A stretch of DNA of 49,716 bases from Verrucomicrobiia bacterium (GTDB taxonomy: Bacteria; Verrucomicrobiota; Verrucomicrobiia; Palsa-1439), in the NCBI GenBank assembly GCA_035577545.1, contig DATLVI010000016.1:1-49716 (forward strand), written 5' to 3'. The position numbers and the translations under genes were made by a program. Numbering within the stretch: the stretch's first letter is position 1; each line of letters begins with the position of its first letter. The notes beneath the pieces were generated by a model, which had not been told where the DNA came from, did not search any database, and worked only from the letters and a program-made list of their open reading frames with translations. Below are positions 26,097-35,868 of this stretch, in pieces.

Positions 26097-28247
26097 TCAT
26101 TTCAGTTCCAGCGAAGTGTCTGTCAGGACGATGAGATCGGTTTTTCCATCCGGACGAGCAACGCGGAGCGCGCCATCATCGAGCGCTGTTTTGAGAGCAG
26201 CCGGCACGGACGCTGAGCGTTCGGGCCAGAGAATTGCGAAGACCGTGAACTCCGTCGCAACTTTCGCGCTTTCAAGCGTGAGATGGCTTTGGTTGGTCCA
26301 CTTGCCGGTAACGTAACTGGAGCCTGCTTCGCCCGTGGTGTATTTCGGGTCAACGGTAACGGGAAACCGGTCCGTCACACTGCCGCGCCAGACGACGCCC
26401 GGCGCGATAAGCTGCGTGGTCAGTGCGGCTTTGTCGCCACGGATGAACGCGGTGTTGTTCGTGCCGTCCCAGGAAAGATTGTTCTCGGCGTGCAGCAACC
26501 AGGAGAGAGTTCCCGATGTGGCGAGCACCACGCGGTCGCGCAACACGACATAGCGCTGGTCAATGAAAACAAGATCGCGGGTCACGCGTTGGATTTTGCC
26601 TTTTTCCTTTTCGCCCGCTTGATAGGCCACGGTGGCGTCGCCGGTCGTCCACGCGTAGCGCGGCGAGGTTTCAAATCGAGTGATTTTCCCTGTCGCCTTT
26701 TTGTCCTGCGCCTTCTGCCCCAGTCCGTCAATGAGCAGGTCATTCTTGGATTTCGTCTGCCACGTCCATTGCTGGTGGTGCGGCGAGCGATGAAACTCCC
26801 GATACGCCGAATTGATCGCCAGACTTTCGCCGTAGGCGTTCAGGATGAAGGCGTTTTGATCCGCGTGACTGTGGCTGAAAGATCCGTAAGGCGACGACTT
26901 GAAGGTGATTTGAATGTCGTCCGCCGGGCGACCGAGAGCACTGTGCAGCGACACCCACCCGACATCCCGAAAGAAGCGGTAGGACGGCAATTCGCCCAGG
27001 CGTTTCGCCGGTGGAAGCGGCTTGCCGCTGGCAATGAAATTGCGTATCAAAAATTCACAGGCGGTCGGGTACGTGCGATCCAGGCCGGCGAGGCCCTTGT
27101 CAATGGGGCGTGGCCGTTTATCGGTGCAAAGTTGGGCGTAGGCGCGGAACCAGCCGTTTTGTTGGACGCGAGCGACGTGCTCCATGTAATCGGCCACAAC
27201 AGGATCGAGATCGAAATGGCCCGCGTTGGAAGTGTCGCCGAATATCGTGTGCCGGTAAGGCTGTACATTGTACACGGCGAAGTACGGCGAGTTTTTCCAG
27301 AACTGCGACGAATACGCGAGCGGATCGCCGATGGCCAGCAGCGTATCCTGAAACGCCGCGTGCTCGAACGTGCCCCGCCAATAGGCGTTGCCCTCAGCCC
27401 AGCCGCCGTCGTCGCCGCCCCACGGACTGAACTGGTCGCGGTAAAACACGTAGGCGAACCGCCACCACTCGCGCGCTTCCGGCAGGTCATCCCACAACGC
27501 CAGGCCAGTAAGCCCGACCATGGACATGAACCGCACCGGATGACTCTCGGCGTTCACGTCAAGCGAGTTGCGCTGGATCTTTTCGACCTTCGCGGCCTTG
27601 ATCCACGCCACGGTGCGGTCGCCACGTTCCTTGAAATGGGCAAGGACGATCTTTTTCTCCTCGGGCGTCAGCTTCGAGCGAATCTGATCGTAGACCAGCG
27701 GCAGTTTGCGCCAGAGGCGGAAATTTGCCTCGTCGTTATATTCAATGTCGGTGGCGCCCACGACCGGACCGCTTTTCCAGTCCGGTGCGAAGTGCCAGGC
27801 ACAGGATTTCAACAGGAACTCTTTCGCTTTTGTCAGGTACTTCTCATCGCCGGTGACGGTCCAAATTAGCGTAGCCGCTTCGGCAACACCGGAGACGCGA
27901 CCGCAGACATCCTGAACATTTCGCCACTTGTCGGCTTTGTCCGAATCGCGGTTTTTGGGATCGGGATCGCCGTAGGTCACCGGTTCGTCGGGAAATGGAA
28001 ACGAAAGGTAATCTTTGTCGAAGTCGGCCTTGATTTTCGCGAACGCCTTTGCCCCCGCGCCCGTGGTACAATAAGCGCGGAAGTCCCTCTGACGGCCTTC
28101 GATTACCATGGTGCGCGGCGGCTGTGGAGGAACGTGGGCGGCAACATCCGCTGACGGTTCGGCCATGAGGGAAATACAGCCGGCCAAGCTTCCGCTCATT
28201 AGTAAACTCCACCAACACCGGCGTCGAATGCAAACCAGGACAGTCAT
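26097..28247 (-). CDS. Lipoprotein heparinase II/III-type lyase, likely PL39-like alginate lyase
   Basis: ATG 28247 gives 716 residues starting MTVLVCIRRRCWWSLL with lipobox LAGC (Cys24), so a lipoprotein is likely. ATG 28268 is an alternative start but would fall at the predicted -10 box. The N-terminal half is an alpha/alpha-toroid (DUF4962-like) with DVNAESHPVRFMSMVGL and EGNAYWRGTFEHAAF. The C-terminal half has heparinase II/III features, including SHSHADQNAFILNAYGE with His459 and His461. The DUF4962 plus heparinase architecture matches PL39, whose characterised member cuts alginate; other uronate polymers remain possible. First gene of a three-gene operon, with a candidate operator between its -35 and -10 boxes. 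Confidence 0.82.
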   Translation of the reverse strand: MTVLVCIRRRCWWSLLMSGSLAGCISLMAEPSADVAAHVPPQPPRTMVIEGRQRDFRAYCTTGAGAKAFAKIKADFDKDYLSFPFPDEPVTYGDPDPKNRDSDKADKWRNVQDVCGRVSGVAEAATLIWTVTGDEKYLTKAKEFLLKSCAWHFAPDWKSGPVVGATDIEYNDEANFRLWRKLPLVYDQIRSKLTPEEKKIVLAHFKERGDRTVAWIKAAKVEKIQRNSLDVNAESHPVRFMSMVGLTGLALWDDLPEAREWWRFAYVFYRDQFSPWGGDDGGWAEGNAYWRGTFEHAAFQDTLLAIGDPLAYSSQFWKNSPYFAVYNVQPYRHTIFGDTSNAGHFDLDPVVADYMEHVARVQQNGWFRAYAQLCTDKRPRPIDKGLAGLDRTYPTACEFLIRNFIASGKPLPPAKRLGELPSYRFFRDVGWVSLHSALGRPADDIQITFKSSPYGSFSHSHADQNAFILNAYGESLAINSAYREFHRSPHHQQWTWQTKSKNDLLIDGLGQKAQDKKATGKITRFETSPRYAWTTGDATVAYQAGEKEKGKIQRVTRDLVFIDQRYVVLRDRVVLATSGTLSWLLHAENNLSWDGTNNTAFIRGDKAALTTQLIAPGVVWRGSVTDRFPVTVDPKYTTGEAGSSYVTGKWTNQSHLTLESAKVATEFTVFAILWPERSASVPAALKTALDDGALRVARPDGKTDLIVLTDTSLELK

Positions 28248-28266
28248 GGAAACATTTCTAATTCGC

Positions 28267-28295
28267 ATTGTCTTAATAAGTATTAAATGTGTCAA
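28267..28295 (-). promoter_or_regulatory. Promoter with embedded palindromic operator for lyase operon
   Basis: On the minus strand TTGACA (28295-28290, full consensus) is followed by 17 bases and GACAAT (28272-28267, 4 of 6). The spacer contains TTAATACTTATTAA (28286-28273), a palindrome with perfect 6-base arms and the best copy of the locus motif. A repressor bound here would block RNA polymerase. The position implies transcription starts near 28260, favouring the start codon at 28247. Confidence 0.55.
28273..28286. promoter_or_regulatory. Candidate operator TTAATA-AG-TATTAA (best copy)
   Basis: Perfect 6-base inverted arms around a 2-base centre. It matches the copies at 5450-5463 and 15583-15596 at 13 and 12 of 14 positions. 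Confidence 0.5.
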
Positions 28296-28354
28296 TCGTT
28301 TTCCCCACTGGTGGCATTGCCGATTTCTTAACGCCCCTCTCCCGGTCCAATGAT

Positions 28355-30223
28355 TCATCGGGCAGCCCGCAGTCGCGCCAGCTTTTTCTGTACCTCAAGA
28401 TCATTGGGCGCGAGGCGGAGCACCTGTTCGTACTGACGAGTCGCCTTGGCCACCTCTCCAAGCGAGAGCAAAACGTCTCCCAGGTTCTTGTGTGCCTGAA
28501 CATAATCAGGCTGAATCCGCACCGCCTGCTCAAGATGCGCCACGGCCTCCGGCAACCTGCCGGTCTCCGCAAGGGCAGCAGCCAGATTGTTATGAGCTTC
28601 GACGTAGTCGGGGTCGATGCGCAGCGCCTGCTCGAAATGCGCCACGGCCTCCGGCAACCTGCCGGTCTGCAGCAAGGCGGCGGCCAGGTTGTTATGGGCT
28701 TCAGCGTAATCGGGGTCGATGCGCAGTGCCCGCTCCCAATGGACGATCGCCTCTGACTGTTTACCCTGTCGAATCAATGCTCCCCCCATGTTGTAGTTTA
28801 CCCGGGCGGAATTGGGTTGGAGCTGCAACGCCTGTTCGAAATGCGCCTCTGCTTCCGTCACATCGCCCAATTCGAGGAGGGTATTGCCCAGATTATTGTG
28901 CGCCTCGGCGTAATCTGGCTTGAGCCGCAGTGCCAGTTCGAAGTGCGATATCGCCTGTCTTGGGTTGCGTTGTTGAAATGCAACCCCAAGGCCGTTGTGT
29001 GCTACCCATGCTCCAGGATTTCTTGCAAGAGCGACGGTCCACAGGGCCTCCGAATCCTTGTAGATTTGGCTTTGGCACCAAGTGAGTGAAGCCAACAGAA
29101 CAACAACAACGGCGGCCGCGATTTGGATCATCCCACGGACCGTGCCATGGCAAGCGCGGTATATTCGTGCTCCTGCGGCGACGATGGGGGCGATGACTCC
29201 AATCAATGAAAAATAGAGGAAGCGGTCTGCCACCGGTGCCACTGCCAGGTACGACATGTTGATGATTCCCAACACGGGAAACAGCATCGCGAGGAAGTAA
29301 CCGCTGGCGAACAGAAGCGGCCTGCCCCAACCCTGGCGGTATCGCCAAAATATCCCGAGACATCCGAGCACGACCAAACTCGGCAGCCAGGCGAGTGGCG
29401 AGGACATGTCGACTCTCCACTGGGGATAAATCGTCATCAGATGAACCGGCACCAGCGCCTTCCACAGATAGAACCAGCACGCCCATCCCGCACCGGCCAC
29501 GTGTAGGGGAAGACTCCGGTGGAGAATCTCCTGCGCCATCACATTCCTGGATTGAAACCAAACGGTGACGAATCCCATCGTCACCGAAAGCGCAAAAAAC
29601 GGGAATAGTCGCAGGAGGTCGGTGCGGGCAACCTTCCCTCTTCTCCACCACGCACAGAGCAGCAGCACAACCGGCAGGGGGACCACCGAAGTCTTGCTCA
29701 ACAGAGCCAGCGCAAACATCCCCACCGCCAGCCAGTACCAGCGCCGGCGGCTCGTGTCCTCGAATCTCAGATACCCCAGAAGCGTCAACGCATAGAGGAA
29801 CATCGCGAGCGCATTCTTTCGCTCGGCAATCCACGCCACCGATTCCGCGTTGACGGGATGCACAGCGAACACTGCGGCGATCAGCCAGGCTGCCGGAATC
29901 TTGAGCCTCGTCATTACGCGCCACCAGAGGACTGCGCTCAGCGCGTGCAGGACCACATTCACCACATGATAACCGAGGGGATTCTTTCCCCATAAGCGCC
30001 ACTCCAGCCACCACGTCGTTGAGGTCAACGGCCAGTAATCCATGGGCTGCGTGGTGCACCAGAATCGGTACAAGCCGTCGTGCGCCTTAATCAAATGATT
30101 TTCCAACAGGAGATTGTCATCGTCCCAGACAAACCCGCACCGCAGTGCGGGGAGGAACGCCACGAGCGTGAGCAGAATGATGAGAGTGGCCGGTGCGCCC
30201 CACGATCTCCACGTGTTCTTCAT
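28355..30223 (-). CDS. TMTC-like multi-pass membrane protein with C-terminal TPR repeats
   Basis: ATG 30223, with GGGAA upstream, gives 622 residues; a TTG 15 bases earlier is less likely. Residues about 1-400 contain some 9-11 hydrophobic helices with an early acidic loop FVWDDDNLL and HPVNAESVAWIAERKNALA, typical of bacterial relatives of eukaryotic TMTC O-mannosyltransferases. Residues about 410-620 are six or so TPRs with the repeating pattern HFEQALRIDPDYVEAHNNL. The role could be protein glycosylation, but no activity is established for bacterial members. It lies upstream of the lyase operon but separated from it by that operon's own promoter, so linkage to polyuronate use is uncertain. 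Confidence 0.8.
   Translation of the reverse strand: MKNTWRSWGAPATLIILLTLVAFLPALRCGFVWDDDNLLLENHLIKAHDGLYRFWCTTQPMDYWPLTSTTWWLEWRLWGKNPLGYHVVNVVLHALSAVLWWRVMTRLKIPAAWLIAAVFAVHPVNAESVAWIAERKNALAMFLYALTLLGYLRFEDTSRRRWYWLAVGMFALALLSKTSVVPLPVVLLLCAWWRRGKVARTDLLRLFPFFALSVTMGFVTVWFQSRNVMAQEILHRSLPLHVAGAGWACWFYLWKALVPVHLMTIYPQWRVDMSSPLAWLPSLVVLGCLGIFWRYRQGWGRPLLFASGYFLAMLFPVLGIINMSYLAVAPVADRFLYFSLIGVIAPIVAAGARIYRACHGTVRGMIQIAAAVVVVLLASLTWCQSQIYKDSEALWTVALARNPGAWVAHNGLGVAFQQRNPRQAISHFELALRLKPDYAEAHNNLGNTLLELGDVTEAEAHFEQALQLQPNSARVNYNMGGALIRQGKQSEAIVHWERALRIDPDYAEAHNNLAAALLQTGRLPEAVAHFEQALRIDPDYVEAHNNLAAALAETGRLPEAVAHLEQAVRIQPDYVQAHKNLGDVLLSLGEVAKATRQYEQVLRLAPNDLEVQKKLARLRAAR
28500..28760. repeat. 102-base direct repeats encoding TPR units
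   Basis: Blocks recur with a period of exactly 102 bases (34 codons). For example the segment beginning ATGCGCCACGGCCTCCGGCA occurs at 28535 and at 28637, with about 30 identical bases. Recent TPR duplication is the simplest cause; it is not a CRISPR array. Confidence 0.8.
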
Positions 30224-30323
30224 CAGGTTCCCAGCCAATTACTGAGTGGGGCATTTTGACCTAGGGTTCGGGGTTTGTCGACGCCCCGCGCAAAGAGAGC
30301 AAACTCGCGCCGCATCCTGAAAT

Positions 30324-30363
30324 GAATACTCCACACCGGCCCGAAGGCGGGTGTGGAATATTC
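30324..30363 (-). terminator. Strong hairpin terminator after PEP-CTERM gene
   Basis: A long inverted repeat (GAATACTCCACACC ... GGTGTGGAATATTC) closes with an inner GCC/GGC stem. On the minus strand the loop is TTCG, an extra-stable tetraloop. It lies 27 bases after the PEP-CTERM stop codon. The following T-tract is weak, so it may also work as a 3' stabiliser. Confidence 0.65.
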
Positions 30364-30390
30364 TGACTGAATCCTAAGACGGCGTTTCCG

Positions 30391-31284
30391 TCAAACTGAA
30401 CGACGGGTGCGTCTCAATACCCCAATCAAAAGCATACTGCCAGCGCCCAGCAAGGCGACGGTGGACGGCTCCGGAATGACCGACAACGAAATGTTATCAA
30501 CCAGAAAGTCGATGCCGGAGGCGCTGCTTGCGCCGCCGGTCACCAGCCCCAAGCGGCCCAGATTGCTTTGGCTGTAAAAGCTGGAGTTTTGGAATGCATA
30601 ATCACCGTTCGCAGTGGTGATTGTGGATGCGTTCTGCAAGAAGGCGCCGTCGATATAAACAGCGAAGGAGTGGGGATCCAGAACACCGTTGGTGCCTCCG
30701 GGTCCCGTGTAGCCCAGAGTAGCACCCCCTGTCGTGCCTGCGTAGGCAAAAATGTCCAGAGTATGGGTGTTGAACGTCGTGCCCCCCTCTCCGAAGCTAT
30801 TGCTCCCGCTCACAACGGGGTTTGAGTTGAATGTGCCATCCGGGTTCTGCTTCCCAGCGTCGACTCGGTAGCTGCCGTCATTGAACAAGCGAAAGTTCAC
30901 CGCACGGTTGGCAGCCGTACCCTGGCTCAGCGTGTTCGAGCCCAAGGCCACATACAAGCCCTGTACGCTGGTGGCGGGTGCAATATTTGCGTTGCGTGTG
31001 AAATTCAAGGAGAGATGTAGGCCACTGGCCGAAGTCGTGAAGTCTTGCTCGAGCCGGGCGTTCGCGGTTGTCGAGTAATCATACATATTCACCGCATTGT
31101 TGCCCGATACATTAGTGACAATCGCGCCGTTAAGCGCCGCAGGAGCACTAGGGCTCACCGAGGTCCAGCCAGTCGGGCTGGAGCCGGGTGTATCCCCGGT
31201 AAAGTCAGTGGAGAATATGGTTTGCGCTTGGCTTGAGCAAGCGACCAGACATGCGACGGTGATGATTGAGATGTGGAGTTTCAT
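30391..31284 (-). CDS. PEP-CTERM sorting-domain secreted protein
   Basis: This 297-residue protein has a signal peptide over residues 1-20 (ending SSQAQ). The body (about 22-265) is Ser/Thr/Gly/Asn-rich and looks like a beta-sandwich (lectin- or CBM-like). The C-terminus carries the full PEP-CTERM signal: PEPST at about residue 270, a hydrophobic helix VALLGAGSMLLIGVL and a basic tail RRTRRSV. Family knowledge: exosortase cuts here and the protein is exported to an exopolysaccharide-associated surface. The sandwich domain might bind polysaccharide, which is unproven. It is transcribed alone, ends at a strong hairpin, and has a locus-type palindrome about 180 bases upstream. Confidence 0.85.
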   Translation of the reverse strand: MKLHISIITVACLVACSSQAQTIFSTDFTGDTPGSSPTGWTSVSPSAPAALNGAIVTNVSGNNAVNMYDYSTTANARLEQDFTTSASGLHLSLNFTRNANIAPATSVQGLYVALGSNTLSQGTAANRAVNFRLFNDGSYRVDAGKQNPDGTFNSNPVVSGSNSFGEGGTTFNTHTLDIFAYAGTTGGATLGYTGPGGTNGVLDPHSFAVYIDGAFLQNASTITTANGDYAFQNSSFYSQSNLGRLGLVTGGASSASGIDFLVDNISLSVIPEPSTVALLGAGSMLLIGVLRRTRRSV

Positions 31285-31617
31285 GGCTTAATCCTTCTTG
31301 TCGGTTAGTGATGGGGGTAATTCTTTACGAAGGGAATAACTTCGCGGGATGTCTTGCCGTTGCCCGGCGACGCCCTCGCTGTTACTTGCGGAAAGTTTCT
31401 CGCCCTTCATATACCCTCACCGTCAGATGTCCTTAGGCCAACTCGCTTTGGCTTTTCGGACGCTGCTTATAATTATTAAATTCTCCGGAAAATTGCAAGA
31501 ACTATCTTGCGGATTTCCCCAAAAAGTTGGAACACACTATGTTGTGCAAGCGTAAACGGATGGTATATATCGCTTTAGGCCAACCACAGTTGAGAAACGA
31601 ATACGAGGATAGGCGTT
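31285..31617. other. Intergenic region upstream of PEP-CTERM gene
   Basis: 333 bases holding a copy of the locus palindrome (31466-31479) and no supported gene. On the minus strand a TTGCAA lies just before the palindrome at about 18-base spacing from AATTAT, a weak promoter candidate. Confidence 0.4.
31466..31479 (-). promoter_or_regulatory. Candidate operator CTTATAATTATTAA upstream of PEP-CTERM gene
   Basis: Matches the 15583-15596 copy at 12 of 14 positions, with a shared core ATAATTATTAA. It is about 180 bases from the PEP-CTERM start codon, further away than the other copies. Confidence 0.35.
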
Positions 31618-32384
31618 TTATAGGCGCTGAATTGTTAAACCACCATCGACCATGATGACCTGGCCGGTGGAATAAGGAAGATCGCCTCGCGCCAGCGACG
31701 CAACGGCTTTGCCCACATCTTCGGGAGAGCCCCAGCGACGCTGGATTGCCAGCCCTTCGCCGAGCAATTTGTCATATTTTTCTTGGACGCCAGTGGTCAT
31801 ATCCGTTTGGATAATTCCTGGCCGGACTTCGTAAGCGGGAATGTTGAATTCACCGAGCCGAGCCGCCCAGAGCTGCGTGGCCATCGCCACACCCGCTTTG
31901 GAAATGCAGTATTCCCCGCGGTTCACGGACGCGACCGTCGCAGAGACCGAGGATATGTTGATGATGCAAGCTTCGAAGGACGCATCCGCCTTCTTCTGTT
32001 CAACCATCCACCTCGCGACTGTCTGCGTGAGAAAATACGGACCCTGCAGGTTCGTGCGGAGCACGTGCTCGAAACTTTCTTCGGTCGCTTCCAGGATATC
32101 GCGGCGTTCCTTCGGCGCGATCCCGGCATTATTGACCAACACCTCCAGTCGGCCGAAGCGTTGGCGAATCGCCGCCAGCATCTCGTCGCGCGCGTCGTGC
32201 CGGCCCACATCGCACCGGCAGTACAGCACGTCGGCCCCCAGCGATCGCAGCTTTTTCAATGCATCGGCCGCCGCGCTTTCGTCGCGAAGGCCGCAAACCG
32301 CCAGGTTGAAACCCTCCCGCGCCAGGGCTTGCGCGATGCCGAGCCCAATGCCGCGCGTGCCGCCTGTTATCAGGGCCACTCGTT

Positions 32385-32388
<4 letters not shown>
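31618..32388 (-). CDS. SDR-family oxidoreductase (3-ketoacyl-ACP reductase-like)
   Basis: A 256-residue classical SDR. The cofactor motif TGGTRGIG is at residues 9-16, NNAG at about 87, the catalytic Ser in INISSVSA and the Tyr-Lys pair in EYCISKAG; it ends VIMVDGGL. Such enzymes reduce or oxidise sugar and keto-acid alcohols; the name 3-ketoacyl-ACP reductase is only a homology label. It is the last gene of the XRE-cupin/GH88/flavin reductase operon, and its ATG overlaps the reductase stop (ATGA at 32388-32385). Reduction of a GH88 product is a reasonable hypothesis. Confidence 0.88.
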
Positions 32389-33853
<1,465 letters not shown>

Positions 33854-33857
<4 letters not shown>

Positions 33858-35185
33858 AGGAAAAACTTCAAATAGGGTTTCCGCCGGGCAACTCGTTGCA
33901 CATAGAGCGCAACCTCGCGGGCGTGGTAGTCGCCCCACATGCTGGACTCGCCGCACGGCACCCTGCGTCCGGGCGGAATGTAGTCCCAACCATTTGGCCG
34001 ATGGTAAACACTGTGGAGAATCAGACCTTGATGCTTCGGATTCGTGCTCAGGTACGGTTCGTCGAACAGCGTATTAAGGATGCTCAACCCGGCCTGCCAG
34101 TACCGTTTGCCGCTCTTGCCAAGGTAATGGCCGAACCGGAGCAGCCCTTGCGCGGCGATTGTGGCGGCAGAACTATCCACCGGCTCGAACTCGTTGAATG
34201 GGTCGGCGGGCCGATCAAGATAATCACCCAGCTTGTGCAGCAAGGGCGCTCCCGTGTCCCAATACGGGATGCCATCCGGCGGCGTATTCTTGATGTAGAA
34301 ATCACAGATGGCGCGCGTGGCCTGCTCGAACAAGGCGCGATGGCGCGTTTCGCCAATGGCGTAGAGGAATTCCAACTGCTCGGCAAACCCGCACATCGCC
34401 CAAGCCAGTCCACGCGTCCAGGTCGTAAATGGCGAAAATCCCTGCTGCGAATTCGGGCAGCGGAAATTGCCATCATTGACGTTGAAGATCGCCTCGTGGG
34501 CAACACGACCACGCACATCGAACGCGTCGCGTCCTTTCCCGTAGAAAACGCTGTACATCGCTGTCGCGCGCGCGTGATCGAGCAGCCGTTCCAACAGCGA
34601 AATCCTTTTATCATTCTCGCCCATCAGGACCTGACCGAGTTGGTGCGCCAGGGCGAGAGCGCGCAACGAACGCAGCGTATCGACGAACAATGAGTGCGGA
34701 CCGTTAAACGAGTAAATGTATCCGCCCTCACGAGTTTTCGTCCAGCGATGAGCCTGGACTGCGCCCGAACATTTCAATGCCAGCTCGTAGAAATTGCGCT
34801 CCCACGCGTTCTCAGCGATGCGACTCTCGTTCATCAACCGCAACAAATTGCCGTAGGTGCTGACGTTGTTGAAACCGTGGTCGTGCACGCCGGCATGCGT
34901 GACGTGCCCGGCCATGAACCGCACGGTGTTATCGCGCCCGATTTTCAGGAATTGCTTTTCGCCGGTGGCCTCGAATTGCAGGATGGCCGAGCCGTATTGA
35001 AATCCCTGGGTCCACTCCGTCCACCCGCGCGCGGTGTATCGACCGCGCACCGTGAACACCGGAGATCCCTTCGTGACGTCACGCCGCTTTTCAATGGCGG
35101 CAATTTTCCCCGCGGACACCTGCCAGAGGCGATCGATCTTCTTTCTCAGATGGGAGGGCTGCAGGTCGTAATCAATCTGGAGCAT
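33854..35185 (-). CDS. GH88 unsaturated glucuronyl hydrolase-like protein
   Basis: A 443-residue (alpha/alpha)6-barrel protein without a signal peptide, so cytoplasmic. GH88-type features: GVHDHGFNNVSTYGN with Asp102, LFVDTLRSLRAL with Asp169 (a catalytic pair at the usual spacing of about 60-70), FTTWTRGLAWAMCGFAE, PVDSSAATIAAQGLL and a late SMWGDYHAREVAL. GH88 enzymes hydrate the 4,5-double bond that lyases leave at the non-reducing end, releasing the unsaturated uronate. It follows the regulator by 2 bases and is coupled to the flavin reductase by GTGA. It implies that some substrate contains lyase-sensitive uronate linked to another sugar. Confidence 0.85.
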
Positions 35186-35187
35186 GG

Positions 35188-35730
35188 CTAAAAGCGTTTC
35201 CCCTTCCGCAGGTGCAGAATCAAGATTTGGGAGTTCTCCAGGGCTTCATAGGCGTGGTGAAGAATCGCGTCGAACTGGATCGCCTCACCCGTCTTGAGTT
35301 GGTATTGCTCATGCGGCAGGGTAATCGACAGTCTGCCCGCCAGCACCCAACACACCTCATAGTCATCGCGATGAATCTCGGGCCGTGACACCTTCGCTCC
35401 CTTCGGGGCGGCCCCAAAAAGGGCGCGCACGTTGCCGTACTGGATCTCGCGAAACACAAATTCACCGCCCACATGCGAAGCCTCGGTGGCGCGCTGGGCG
35501 GTGCGCGCTTCCGCCAAGGCCAACATCTCCGTGGCGTTCATCCCGAACACGCGACTCAGCCGGAACAAGGTCTCAAGTTCCGCGCTGGTCTGATTGCGTT
35601 CCAGCTTGGAGATAACCGCCGGGGAAATACCGGAGCGCGTCGACACGTCCTGGATCGTCAATTCATCCCGTCTGCGCAAATCGCGCAAGAACGAGAAGTC
35701 ATAAGTCTGCGGTTTGATTTGCTTGCGCAT
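35188..35730 (-). CDS. XRE-family regulator with C-terminal cupin domain
   Basis: ATG 35730, preceded by AAGGA 8 bases upstream, gives 180 residues; the longer frame is not needed. Residues about 15-70 are an XRE helix-turn-helix (LTIQDVSTRSGISPAVISKL). Residues about 105-178 are a cupin_2 sensor (HRDDYEVCWVLAGRLSI, TGEAIQFDAILHHAYEAL). Proteins of this layout sense small metabolites through the cupin. It heads the operon with GH88, a flavin reductase and an SDR, suggesting local autoregulated control separate from the LacI system. Confidence 0.87.
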   Translation of the reverse strand: MRKQIKPQTYDFSFLRDLRRRDELTIQDVSTRSGISPAVISKLERNQTSAELETLFRLSRVFGMNATEMLALAEARTAQRATEASHVGGEFVFREIQYGNVRALFGAAPKGAKVSRPEIHRDDYEVCWVLAGRLSITLPHEQYQLKTGEAIQFDAILHHAYEALENSQILILHLRKGKRF

Positions 35731-35761
35731 CGGACATTTCCTTAACAATACGAATCTGGTA

Positions 35762-35790
35762 ATAATAGATTGTCTACGAAATATTAGCAA
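35762..35790 (-). promoter_or_regulatory. Candidate promoter for XRE/GH88 operon
   Basis: On the minus strand TTGCTA (35790-35785) and TATTAT (35767-35762) are separated by exactly 17 bases, about 30 bases before the start codon. The boxes match consensus at 4 and 5 of 6 positions. Confidence 0.45.
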
Positions 35791-35868
35791 GTGCGAATTC
35801 ACGGGGCGTTTTGTGACTTCGCGATATGGCTTGTCCTCCGAAATCGTAAGAAAACAGAAGGCCCGGTT

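Noticed and set aside
26283-27869. 528-codon plus-strand open frame opposite the heparinase-like lyase
   Set aside because: Antisense to a gene with clear family motifs; Arg/Val-rich with no recognisable domain.
28500-28760. Regular 102-base repeats considered as a CRISPR array
   Set aside because: The repeats are in frame, encode TPR motifs and have no unique spacers.
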